From Gryganskiella cystojenkinii (taxonomy: Eukaryota > Mortierellomycota > Mortierellomycetes > Mortierellales > Mortierellaceae): a stretch of 24,237 bases of DNA. This document shows positions 1 to 10,661 of the stretch, in pieces (positions within the stretch are counted from its first letter, which is position 1; every line of letters begins with the position of its first letter). The DNA lies in contig JAAAIG010000607.1 in NCBI GenBank assembly GCA_015852425.1, positions 1 to 24,237 of the forward strand, given 5' to 3'. Under the pieces are notes generated by a model that did not search any database, was not told the DNA's origin, and worked only from the letters and a program-made list of their open reading frames with translations. The position numbers and the translations under genes are program-made.

Positions 1-102
1 GCAATGGGGCTGAATTATATCGTTGCTATCCAAATGGTGCAGTTACTGCCCAATGAATTCATCTTCCTTTGTCGTTCTCCTCTGTACAATACTCCATCAA
101 CC

Positions 103-976
103 ATGTCTGCTCCTGTCGCCGTCAACCCTATCCGCAACGTATGTCGTGTCTCTAATGTTGCTCTTACTACTACTCTGACTACAAGTATCACACACTCTTT
201 CCACGGATCATCAGCGATGAATCCACGATTGGATTCGCATTGCGGTTTTCCCATCTCGACTCAACTGCTCATTGGAGACCAGGATCGATTGTTCGCTCTC
301 CTAAGAGCAGAGCCATTAAAAAACATCTCTGTTAATGTTTACCTTTACGTGAGACCGGAACCTCGACTTTTCAACAGAGCGATTGGCAACTGACCGGAAG
401 CCTGAGACATGCTTTGGATTGCAGAATCAACAGCAACACGTGGAAGTTCAGGCACACTGAAGACAGAACTGGAAAGACGGATCCATGGCGCATCCACAGA
501 AGATATGACAAATTGTATTTCCAAACATGACGACCTGAAATCCCAAGCTGACTATCAGAGTCATATATCTTTTATCTCCTGAAAGGTTGCCCGTTGGTCT
601 GCTTTGGCAACTGGTCTCGTCTACGGATACGTCCATCACAACTCGTTGACTGCCTTGGAGCACAACCAGGCTGAAAAGATCAAGATCGAGAACCGTGATC
701 GCTTGATTGCCCAGGCCAAGGCCGAGTGGGTCAAGATGAACACCCCAACAGGAGGTAAAAAATCACAACAAAAAAGGAGATTGAAGATCCCCTATTCAAC
801 AGTGATCGTGTACCATCGTCGCTTTTGCTTCTTCGATCCGTGATATGGATGATACTCTCGCGTGTCTTATCTCTGATCCCTGCTTTTATTTTGGTTGTTT
901 AGGTGTCGTCACTGATCCCGAGAACCCCAACTTTGATTTGGAGAAGGTCTTGATCCACTTCTCCGAGACTGCATAA
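103..976 (+). CDS. ATP21: Mitochondrial F1Fo-ATP synthase subunit e
   Basis: Three exons, 103-138, 586-754 and 903-976, joined by GT-AG introns, give a 92-residue protein. Subunit e is a small inner-membrane subunit of the Fo sector that helps ATP synthase dimerise and shape cristae. The N-terminus reads MSAPVAVNPIRN, then VARWSALATGLVYGYVHH. This hydrophobic stretch contains a GxxxG motif (GLVYG), the family's dimerisation signature. A charged helix follows (about residues 30-55), ending in VTDPENPNFDLEKVL, which matches the C-terminus of yeast Tim11/Atp21. The size fits the family (about 70-100 aa). The start was chosen because it opens the conserved N-terminus and sits in CCATGT. The first exon codes for only 12 residues and intron 1 is 447 nt, much longer than most introns here. 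The gene is convergent with eIF2D. Family assignment is solid; the first exon rests on splice phase and similarity. Confidence 0.88.
139..585 (+). other. Long first intron of ATP synthase subunit e
   Basis: This 447-nt intron begins GTATGT and ends AAAG before the VARWSA codons. I see no coding potential, conserved RNA or repeat in it. Open frames crossing it are fortuitous. Confidence 0.7.
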
Positions 977-1204
977 GCAACTCCGAGAGTCGAAACATCT
1001 CCCTGCCTAATCCGTACCTCGCATAGACATCCACAGTCACCCCTTCTCCCTACTCTCCGGATATCGAATACCTTTTTTTGCATGGATCTCATAGCAACAA
1101 CATTACAGCAACAACAACAACAATGAGGAGCCCATCACTTTTGCCCTCCACTCTGACACTGACTGGATTTGAAAAAGTTGTATTGAAGACGGCAGTGTGG
1201 CCCT

Positions 1205-3380
1205 CTATTTTTTCTTTGACGTCTTGTCCAAGAACTCGATGTATTTCTTGGGCACACCTTTCTCTTGGAGGACCATGGTGATGTTCTTGAGTTGCGGACC
1301 TTGCGCCATGACTTCGCGAAGATTCAACTTGGGTGACGCGCCAACTAAGGGAGTGACTATGGGGTTAACGAACAAAAGATTCGAGTGATGAGTTTTGGAT
1401 TCAATTCGTTTCTGAGCTATGGGCCTCGTCGAAAACAGTGTAGAGCTTACTGGCGACACTGCTCGCGCAGAGATGTTGGATCTCCTGTCCAAACGTATCG
1501 ACGTCGATCAAAAAGAACTCCAAACCCGACACCTTGGTCACAGTCTTGCGACCAGTCCGGATTTCTTGTGTAATCAGGATAGGCTTCAAGCCTCCTTTGA
1601 CGAATCTAGGCTGCTGTCCTTTGTAGCCGACATGATGATGGAGCACCATATTACCAATAAGCCTGGATGAAGAAGTGTCGAAGAAAAGGACAAAACGTTT
1701 TGTCCGCAGCGGTCATGAGGAGACGAATAGGTCAGACATGCGCCTGGGTCATAAGATCGATCATTTAAAGACTCTTGATGAACACCTCTTTACCTCTCAG
1801 TGGTTTGATCCCTTGGTACTCGTTCCAATTGCTCGCCCTTTTTGCTGAGGGCTACTCGAAGTACGTCATCTAATTTGACAATCCGCTGGTTTTTGGGATC
1901 CGCAAGCTGTTTGTCCTTGATGTAATCGACAAGAAGAGCCTTGATCTCGGATGGCGTGTAGTACCCATCCTTTGATCGTCCTGTGCTCTCAAAGAGTTCC
2001 GCAGTAATGGTATTTGGTCGGTAAGCCTCCAGAACCTCCAACAATTTCACTTCTGAATTTGCTTGGGACGACTGCGCCTCAATCTTGGCTTGCTGTGCCG
2101 CCAATTGCTCCACGGTCTTGTGTCCACCAAAGGCCTTTAATCTGCAAGTACAAGTAATAATCGAAAGCATCAGAACTCAACTCAGCTGTCAGACAAGTAT
2201 GGGCGAGGAAAATAGTCAGTGAGAGGACTTACTGAGGATGGTTCCAAGTCACGCCAAGCAAAAAGAGCTCTCCTTTGATCTCCTTGCATTTGATCAAGTC
2301 CTGTTTCTCGACAGCCTTGAGCCACTTTGCCAACTTTTTCCAACTGGATTTTTTGATATCAGCTTCGGCAGCACGACCACGGGCTCGATTCGGCAAGATA
2401 AAAGAGGAATAAAGAGTGGAAGCATTCATGGGCAAAAGCTCCTTGGCATTGCCTTCGGAGATCTTGTGCTTCAAGACCTGAAGCAGGGCTTCTTGCAAGT
2501 ACTGATCGACTTCTTCAGTCGAGAGTACAACCGCTGGTACTGATGATGCGCTTTCGAGTGAGTCTTGCTCAGGCTTTGAATCATGATCTTCCTCATCCTC
2601 TTTTGAGTCTTGGAGTGAGATCTTGGCTACACCATTCGAGAGCATTGGATCCGTCTTGGGACGATCTGCTTCGTCACTTTCAAGATTATCCGAATCCGAA
2701 TCATCATCTGAGGTCATGTATTCGTCCAGGTCTGGATGCGGTTTTTGATCCTGAGCCCAATCCGAAGGAAAGTCTGGTTTACTTCCCATCGCCCACAACT
2801 GATCCTGGTGGACATGCAAGATATGAACAGCTTTGCCCTTGGGTGGCATATTTCCTCTTGAGGACTCGATGACTTTTCCAGAAACAGCCATAGTTCCAAT
2901 CGCAAGAGGGTATCGATTGCCCCGGGCAGAGATGACGACCAGAGCTCCTTCCTCAAGATCTGGGACTGCAGTATTGGCGGCGGTGATGACTCCTGGGATC
3001 ATGAGATCAGCACCGTTGCGGAGCTTATCGACAACCGGGTTCCAAGTTGTAAGCGCTGGGATCAATGTTGGGAATTTCCAAAGGGTGTAGACGGTAGGGA
3101 CAATAATGGAGTCCCTTTTGCCATAACTGATCTTGAACCAGAGTGGAGTTCCGTCTGCGTCGGTGTAAAGAGTGCCGGGTTCGTCAATGTAGGATGTGAA
3201 GCGAGCAGACTGGAGTCCGTCGGGAGTGATGAGGGCATTGATTGGCGTATTCTCGGGTTGCAGAGGTTCCATGTCCTTGAGGACTGGAAAGCTTGCGAGG
3301 ATCTCATCCCTGAGCCTGCGTTTGTCGCTCGAACGAAGAGGCGAGAAGGACTTGAGGGACGCGACAGGCTTTTTGAACAT
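1205..3380 (-). CDS. TMA64: Translation factor eIF2D (Tma64/ligatin)
   Basis: Four exons on the minus strand, 3380-2233, 2141-1794, 1662-1451 and 1356-1205, all GT-AG and in phase, encode 619 aa (human eIF2D is 584). The protein recycles 40S subunits after termination and can deliver initiator tRNA independently of GTP. Domains in order: an N-terminal pre-PUA/PUA region (about 1-195, with IVPTVYTLWKFPTLIP and GADLMIPGV), an acidic linker (about 220-290), a SWIB/MDM2-like segment (about 425-485), and a C-terminal SUI1/eIF1-like domain (about 525-605, with GRKTVTKVSGLEFF and KLNLREVMAQG). The start at MFKKPVASLKSF matches the family's MF-K start; an in-frame ATG at 3443 would add 21 residues including a lysine run from a 12-nt poly(T) and is less likely. 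For exon 4, a second AG 12 nt downstream is possible, but the chosen acceptor gives a better SUI1 match. Divergent from UPF1. Confidence 0.92.
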
Positions 3381-3846
3381 AGCTATTTGATTCGACTCTT
3401 TTTTTTTTTTTTCGCGGATGTTTTCTAGGTCTGTCTTATTCACTCTTTGTAGTCCTCGGGCAATATTATGAAATGGACGGGAAGAGGAGGGTCAGTTTTG
3501 TAGGATCGTGGTCGATTGAATGGAGAGGTGCGAAAGAGACCAGAGAGGACGGGATTATTGAATCGATCGATTAAGAAAACCAAGACTGCCGCAGCAGTCA
3601 CACAATCGAGAGAGTCTCCAATCGATGCCTTCGCTTTTCTCGATTCATTACATTTACCATCAATAATCCCCTCCTTCCCGATCCACCTGCAGCCTTGACC
3701 CATTGACAGCAACACATTGGCAACGACACATTAACAACGACACATTACCTTTACAGGAAAGGGGCGCAAAGATCGGATCGTGATCCACACAGACACACAC
3801 TCAGCCAACACAAAGACTTGGTTTATTTTCATTCATCCAATCCATC
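3381..3846. promoter_or_regulatory. Divergent promoter region between eIF2D and UPF1
   Basis: This 466-bp region must carry both promoters and both 5' leaders. It contains a poly(T) run near 3400-3412, several GATCGAT-like words (3540-3570), and near 3708-3748 a short imperfect tandem (three ACACATT units, two as CAACGACACATTA). I see no clear TATA box on either side. No gene or structured RNA is evident. Confidence 0.6.
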
Positions 3847-6800
3847 ATGGCCTATCCCGATTATGCAATGTCGCAAGGTGGCGACGACGACGACGGCGCC
3901 GACTTTGGGTATCTCGAGTTTGAGGCCGGCACCCAGAACTCGCAGTACGACTACAACGACTTCAACTCTCAGCAAGGCCATCATGGAGGCCAGGTCGATG
4001 ATCTCAACTTTGTCGACCTGTCCTTGAACCCAACAGATTCCCTGACTCACTCTCAGTCCGACATGGATCCCTACTCGCAGCAACATCATCATCACCATCA
4101 CAAACATTCATCTGGGAAGAATACTAATAACAACAACAACGACAGCATCGGAGACCAGCGAGGATTTGAAGAGACAGACGAACAGGATCTGAACGACCAG
4201 CCCCTCGCCCTGACAGAGCTACCTGCGCATGCCTGCAAGTACGTATTCATGCCTTTGTCCTTCAGCCTACTCTTTCTTCTTTCTGATGCTAATATTGTAA
4301 CTATACCTTAGATACTGCGGCATCCACTCGCCTGCCTCCGTCGTCAAGTGCGAGACCTGCAAAAAGTGGTTTTGCAACTCACGCGGCAACACTTCGGGAT
4401 CACACATCATCAACCACCTTGTCCGTGCAAAACATAAGGAAGTCGTCCTCCATGCGCTCTCGCCTCTTGGTGAAACGACTCTCGAGTGCTACAACTGTGG
4501 ATGCAAGAATGTGTTCTTACTTGGATTTATCCCAGCCAAGAGTGACACTGTTGTCGTTCTCCTCTGTCGGTAGGTGGTCCTCCTATGTCTATATCTTGAA
4601 ATCCTGAACACATACTCCTTTTTTCTCACTGAATGTTCCCTCTGCTAACTGTCGATTGTCATCCTTTTCAATAGTCAACCTTGTGCCTCGATGCCCAGCA
4701 GCAAGGATATGAACTGGGACACCTCGCAGTGGCTGCCGCTGATCGACGATCGTTGTTTCCTTCCTTGGTTGGTCAAGATCCCTCCTGAGCAGGAGCAACT
4801 TCGTGCTCGACAGATTACAGCGATGCAGATCACCAAGCTCGAAGACCTCTGGCGAGAAAACGCCAACGCCACCTTGGAAGATCTTGAGAGACCCGGAGCA
4901 GACGACGAACCTCAGTCTGTTCTGACCAGGTACGGCACATTTAAACAGCTTTTTGGTCTTTAAAGCTCTGCGCACACCCTTTTCTTTCTTTTTTTTTTTT
5001 GCTCTATCACTTTTCACTCATGCTTATATGTTTATCATAGGTACGAGGATGCGTATCAGTACCAGAATATCTTTGGGCCGTTGGTCAAGATGGAAGCCGA
5101 CTATGATAAACGTTTGAAGGAATCTCAGACTCAGGATGGTATCAGTGTGACCTGGGACATGGGTCTGAACCAAAAGCGTGTCGCTTGGTTTGCCTTTGCA
5201 AAGCTGGAAGAGCTGCGTCTTGCGGTTGGGGACGAACTTCGCATTCGATACAACGGCGAGCTGCGCAAGCCTTGGGAATGCACTGGACATGTCATCAAGC
5301 TGCCAAACAGTAAGTCATTATACCCATTCTACACGTACCTCAGCTTCTCGCGGCGGTGTGCTTTTTGACCAAAGGCCAAAATCTTTAACAAACATGTACC
5401 TTCGACACTTTCAACTCCAGATATCAGCGACGATGTAGGTTTGGAATTGCGTCGAAGTGATGATACACCTGTGGAAATCAACCACAACTTCTCGATCGAT
5501 TTTGTTTGGAAATCGACAAGTTTTGATCGTATGCAGCTGGCCATGAAGACTTTTGCTGTGGACGAGTCCTCGGTGAGCGGCTACATTTATCATCGTCTGC
5601 TGGGACACGAAATCGAGTCCCAGATTCTAAAGACTCAGATGCCCAAACGGTTTTCTGCCCCGAATCTGCCGGAACTTAACCATTCTCAGGTCTTTGCCGT
5701 CAAAAGCGTGTTGCAGAAGCCACTGAGTTTGATTCAAGGACCCCCAGGTACAGGAAAGACTGTCACTTCGGCATCCTTGGTTTACCATCTCGCAAAGATG
5801 AACATGGGGCAGGTCCTCGTATGTGCACCCAGTAATGTCGCTGTCGATCAACTTACGGAGAAAATCAATGCGACAAGACTCAAGGTCGTTCGCATGACCG
5901 CAAAATCCAGGGAGGCCTTGGACTCGCCAGTTAAAGCCCTTACTCTCCACGAGCAGGTTATCAACAACGACACGAACCCAGAGTTGCAAAAGTTGATCCA
6001 GCTCAAGAACGAGCAAGGAGAGTTGAGCAGTCAGGATGAAAAGAAGTACAAGTCTCTGAAGAAGCAATGCGAGCGGGAAATTTTAACAGTAAGTTGTGTA
6101 TAGCTGGTCGCCCGCATTTGCTACGCCATAGATTCGGAATTAATATTTCTGTGTTTTACTTTCGCTGTAGAACGCCGATGTCATTCTCTGTACTTGTGTT
6201 GGTGCTGGAGACCCTCGTCTGTCTAAACTCAAGTTTAGAACCGTTCTGATCGATGAAGCTACTCAGGCGACAGAACCCGAGTGTATGATTCCCTTGGTGC
6301 TTGGAGCCAAGCAGGCGGTTCTCGTCGGTGATCATCAGCAGCTGGGTCCTGTGATCATGAACAAGAAGGCTGCCAGGGCAGGACTGTGTCAGTCTCTCTT
6401 TGAACGTCTGATCATTCTTGGGTTGCATCCAATTCGCCTCCAAGTCCAGTATCGTATGCATCCGTGTCTGTCGGAGTATCCCAGTAACATGTTCTACGAG
6501 GGCTCGTTACAAAATGGAGTGACGACCGCCGAGCGATTGAGGAAACACGTGGACTTTCCTTGGCCTGTGGCAGAGACACCCATGTTCTTTTACTCTTGTT
6601 TGGGACAGGAAGAAATTTCAACGTCTGGCACATCATATCTGAACCGTACCGAGGCCTCCAACTGCGAGAAAGTTGTGACAAAGTTCTTGAAGTCTGGTAT
6701 CCTGCCTTCCCAAATCGGTATCATTACGCCGTACGAGGGTCAGCGTTCTTACCTCGTCAACTACATGGGCTTCAACGGATCAATGCGCAAGGAGCTGTAC

Positions 6801-7793
6801 AAGGAGATCGAGGTGGCCAGTGTGGACGCTTTCCAGGGACGTGAAAAGGATTACATTATTGTCAGTTGTGTCCGTAGTAACGAGCACCAAGGCATTGGCT
6901 TCTTGAACGACCCCCGTCGATTGAACGTGGCGCTGACGCGTGCCAAGTACGGTTTGGTCATTTTGGGCAATCCAAAAGTGCTTAGCAAGGTAAATTCCTG
7001 GGCTTTCCACGACTGTCTTGACTTGTGTATTTTGATGATAACTAATTTAAAATCGGTCGGTCTTATATAGCATCCTCTTTGGCACCATTTACTTGTTCAC
7101 TACAAAGAACATGATTGTTTGGTGGAAGGACCTTTGAACAATCTCAAGATCTCCATGATCCAGTTCAGCAAACCCAGAAAGGCATATAACCAGGACGAAA
7201 AGTTTCTGAATGGACAGGCACATGCAGTCGATGCGCGCGAGATGTTTGCTCGGCCACCTTTGGCGAGTGCTGGTATGTAACTAATCGAGAATGAAACTTC
7301 TTTTCGGATGCTCAGTGACTAAACATGTTTTTCTCGCCCGATCTCTCTTTTTGACCTCGTAGCTCGCCGAGCCAACAATCAATACATGCCCGACTACTCA
7401 AACAGCTCTTCGCGTTACAGCAACAGCAACAATTCGCAGCTAGGCTTGGGCTCCCATGCTCCCTTCACACAGGACCTGTCACAGGCATCGTATTCTGGCA
7501 ACAGTCGAGGAAAAGGAAAGGCTGCTGGCAGTGGACACCAGAACAGTAACAACAGTTCTCGACCTCTGACACAGAACACGTATTCATCGCAAGCTTCGAT
7601 CGGTATCTCGCAGTCGGATCGGATTCATCACCACCAGCAACTTCCACAACACGGTCACAACATGAGCTCAATGATGAGTCAGGAGAGTATGGGATACTTG
7701 GATGATTACAAGTCCCAACAGGACGATTACCTGAGCCAGGATTCTTTTGCTCCCAACGTTGGATTCCAGTCCCAAGGTTTCACTCAGTACTAG
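3847..7793 (+). CDS. UPF1: UPF1 RNA helicase (nonsense-mediated decay)
   Basis: Eight exons (3847-4238, 4312-4569, 4675-4929, 5041-5309, 5421-6088, 6171-6989, 7071-7272, 7363-7793), all GT-AG and in phase, give 1097 aa (human about 1120, budding yeast 971). UPF1 is the SF1 ATP-dependent RNA helicase that joins terminating ribosomes and triggers decay of aberrant mRNAs. The N-terminal about 125 residues are low complexity (acidic, a His run, an Asn run). The zinc-binding CH domain follows ([25 protein letters not shown]). Helicase motifs are intact: Walker A GPPGTGKT at 498-505, DEAT box at 642-645, [26 protein letters not shown] and [11 protein letters not shown]. The C-terminal about 145 residues are Ser/Gln/Asn rich with about eleven SQ/TQ dipeptides, resembling the SMG1-phosphorylated tail of animal UPF1. 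Divergent from eIF2D and convergent with the PHD-F-box gene. Confidence 0.96.
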
Positions 7794-7952
7794 ATCTTGA
7801 CCGGAGAAGCATTCAATTCGTCTGCTATCCTGAATATCGAGGCACCTTGAATGTGCTGCGATCCCCTCACTCCGGCCGTCGGTCCTTTGAGCATTCGAAG
7901 AGTCTCTGCGTAATGGCGTATCGGTCAACAGACACGATTCCATTTTAGACTC

Positions 7953-7958
7953 TTTATT
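7953..7958 (-). terminator. Putative polyadenylation signal of the PHD-F-box gene
   Basis: AATAAA on the minus strand (TTTATT on +) lies 177 nt past the stop at 8135. If both this and the UPF1 signal are used, the two convergent 3' UTRs overlap. Confidence 0.4.
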
Positions 7959-8083
7959 CTCCGTGTGGATTGTTAGCACACTCGCTCAGTGCCAATCAGA
8001 TAGAAAGAAGCGAGCATGAAGTAGAAGGCGAAAGAAGTGAGTAAGAAAGAGGATCACCACCACTGTGACCCTGAACTTTCCTC

Positions 8084-8089
8084 AATAAA
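8084..8089 (+). terminator. Putative UPF1 polyadenylation signal
   Basis: A canonical AATAAA lies about 290 nt after the UPF1 stop, just before the end of the convergent gene. Position fits a fungal 3' UTR, but usage is inferred. Confidence 0.45.
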
Positions 8090-8134
8090 AAACATGAAGC
8101 GGACATAATCAAACGCACATAAGACCGATATTTT

Positions 8135-10179
8135 TTATGACGTCCTTTGCCATGCCTGTAAACAAAGTCTTCTAAGCCCGGCGTCATCGTCCCATTCGGA
8201 TCGGAAGAGCGTGGTTTTGAGTTTTAGCTCTCGCTTTCTAGTCTTTTCAGGTTTACTCTCCAGCGAAGGAAGGGGCCAAGCAAAAGTCGCGCCTACTTGT
8301 TGTTGTCGTTGTTGTCGTTGTTGTTGTTGTTGTTGTTGTCGTTGCTCCTCTTCTTGGAGGCGTCGAGTAGCTTTGACACACCAATCTCTAGTAACAGGAT
8401 CCGCGCCCAGATCGTCTTGCATCGCAACCTCTAGGGTACCGGACCAATTCGATTGAAGGATATGATCGAAAATCATATCCAGGTTCTCCAGTTCGTCTTC
8501 GGTCGAAATCAATCGAATGGTGTTCAGGCTCTCCAAGGCAAACAGAGCCTCGAGCACTGGGATAAGGAATCGTTTGGACATGTGGTTGTTGATCATGGTC
8601 ACAACCCGCAGTCGCCTCATACCCTCAAAAACTGCCGCGTGTTCTTGCCAAGTGCCATCATGCCAGGCCGGCTCACTAGGTTCGATAAGAGTAAGGTCCT
8701 CCAGTTGCTCATATGTTGTTCTCACGATCGGGAAGAGGATGTTGAAACTGTTCCAATAGATGAAGGTCTTGACACGCCGTACCAGTGTCCGCATAGCCGA
8801 ATCTGTCCCTCGATGTGTCGTTGCACTCACGATGTTGATAAGCGCAAGTCGTTTAAGGTTTGGTAAAAGACCTGAAGGCAAGGCTGCGGTCTGTAATCCT
8901 GGAGGCGGCGTTGGAGTTGACAGGGATAAAGGTTCTTGGGATGGATCTGCAGGTGGCTCGGGCCAAGACTCCGTAGACGGCAAAGTGCCGTTTGTATCGT
9001 TGGTGATGTTGTCTTGGAAGTCTGTGTCTTCATCCGATCCTAGACCTGCGTCCGAGGTGGAAGGGCTCGAGAGTTGGACAAAGCCACCGCCCCATTGATC
9101 CCCGGCGGGATAGATATCATCAGGGAGCTCGACCATGGATTCGTCCAGCGTAAGATTGAAGGCTTGGCTCGGGTTCTCGGTTCGCCAGAGTAATAACTCT
9201 TCGAGGGCTACCATTCGTCGAAACGGCCTCCAATCCCAAATCTCGCTCCCGCCTTTGATCCTTCTCGCCTCGAAAACTTTAAGCCAGGGAAGCTTGCTTA
9301 CAAGTCGATAAACTGTGTACGTTTGAATGTCCTCGAGTCGAAGTACGCGCAGCGCTTTGAATTGATCAAGGAAGAGACTGTCGATCATGACTGGTGGAGG
9401 TATCTCGCCATGTAAGTTCAGTTCATATATATTGGCCTGCAATAACCGTGGTTGGAGTGACTCTGCCCAATGTCGGCGAAGAGGTGCGTCGTGACATAAT
9501 GTAATGTGTTTCCACTTTTTGTATCAATGCCGCGCGCGGTATCGTATTAGTGTCTGATCTGGGTCTTCTTTAAATTAACTCCATGGTTCAGAATGAGGTG
9601 ACAGGTGACTTACAAGATATGGATCTTGAGTTACGCGCCAGAGTTTCCGACAAGTGCTCGAGACTCTGCAGAGGGATCGTTGACAGCGGACAAAGGTTAG
9701 GATCCAGAGCAGGATCTCGTCGCTCATCTCCAAAAGCCTTGAGTGCTGAACTACATTGCTTAGGGTTATTTTCGTGGACAGGACGGTTCTATGATCCGAT
9801 GGAAGGAGAGTCGTGTCCTGATCGGCAGTTGGGTGCCGACCTTGTTCAATACAGCGTGGACAGAAATAGGTATCGATTCCAACAGAGAACTTTTTCGAGA
9901 TCTTGACACAGGGTCCATGCATCCAAGAGTCGCAGGCATCACAGCAAATCTGTTCAAAGGGGAGTTGTAAGATGGATCAATGGATTAAAGGAGCAAAGGA
10001 TCAAAGGAAGGAAAGCCGGTAAGTAAGTGAGAAAGCAAAGTTATACATGTATATCATAGAGATATGTTTTTTCAACAAACAAAAAATAAAAATAAAAAAA
10101 AGATTACCATGAACCCAACGTCCTCATCCGATCCACAGATGCATGGCGCAGGCTCCGTTTCTTGCGCCTTGGAGATCAT
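8135..10179 (-). CDS. PHD finger-F-box-LRR-like protein
   Basis: Three exons on the minus strand (10179-10108, 9949-9614, 9514-8135), joined in phase 0 by GT-AG introns, encode 595 aa. Joining exons 1 and 2 completes a PHD finger with all eight zinc ligands: C13, C15, C27, C30, H35, C38, C54 and C57, with the core GFMICCDACDSWMHGPC. PHD fingers of this CxC type commonly read histone H3 tails, and W33 could form part of an aromatic cage. An F-box follows at about 96-140 (LLEMSDEILLWILTFV, then CRKLWRVTQDPYLWKHI), expected to bind Skp1. The rest (about 165-520) has repeated leucine-spaced segments such as LRVLRLEDI and LKRLALINI, suggesting LRR-type substrate recognition, plus a Gln/Arg tract encoded near 8297-8347. 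Likely a chromatin-linked SCF receptor, but the substrate is unknown. Start ATG at 10179 gives MISKAQETEP; an upstream exon cannot be excluded. Confidence 0.8.
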
Positions 10180-10345
10180 TCCTTGTGGGGGAGGTAAGCT
10201 GACGAATGGAGGTCTTTTTTTTTTGCAAAACGTAAAGTAAAGTACTACTGAACATTTGCACAATAATCGTGGTCAGTTAAGGGTCAATTCTCCTTTTTTT
10301 CTCGCAATGTTTCCTCCCCCTCTCTCGCTCTCTCTCCTCAAAAAC

Positions 10346-10367
10346 TCAGTCAGTCAGTCAGTCGGTC
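10346..10367. repeat. TCAG tetranucleotide microsatellite
   Basis: About four perfect copies of TCAG, followed by two variant TCGG/TCGC units, lie in the 5' leader or promoter of adenylate cyclase. Confidence 0.8.
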
Positions 10368-10402
10368 GCTGCCTCCTCCTACATCAAACACCATTATTTT
10401 AC

Positions 10403-10421
10403 CATCATCATCATCATCATC
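10403..10421. repeat. CAT trinucleotide microsatellite
   Basis: Six tandem CAT units lie about 240 bp upstream of the adenylate cyclase start, in noncoding DNA. Confidence 0.85.
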
Positions 10422-10661
10422 TTTTTTAAAGGCCACCCTTTCTTTGTCCACAGTAGACAGCAGACCCCTTCACCACCACAGCAACCCAATCATCATCCCA
10501 CGCCTTGCCAACTTGAAAATGCACAATTAAGACCCTCATCTTGTTAATCGTCATCAGTCTCCCTTCATTTTCGCATCACGTCAACAATCGACTGCAAATC
10601 TCTGTGCTTCTCTCAAACCCCGTCTTAATCGCCCACCAAACAACTAACAAAACCCCCGATA

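Larger units (their letters stand above)
7794..8134. other. Convergent intergenic region, UPF1 / PHD-F-box gene
   Basis: About 340 bp holding only the two 3' UTRs, with a candidate poly(A) signal for each strand. No gene or repeat seen. Confidence 0.6.
10180..10661. promoter_or_regulatory. Divergent promoter region, PHD-F-box gene / adenylate cyclase
   Basis: This 482-bp region serves both genes. It is pyrimidine rich on the plus strand near 10290-10340 and contains a TCAG microsatellite and an ATC/CAT microsatellite (separate entries). No TATA box is obvious and no gene is seen. Confidence 0.55.

Noticed and set aside
4..393. 129-codon frame over the first exon and intron of ATP synthase subunit e
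   Set aside because: Only its short MSAPVAVNPIRN part is real; the rest runs through the intron and starts upstream of the proper ATG.
1345..1356. Alternative acceptor for eIF2D exon 4, 12 nt downstream
   Set aside because: It would remove four residues (TPLV) that fit the SUI1 domain; the upstream AG gives the better family match. Both keep the frame.
3381..3443. Alternative in-frame eIF2D start at 3443 adding 21 residues
   Set aside because: The extension includes a lysine run from a poly(T) tract, and the family normally starts with MF-K at the 3380 position.
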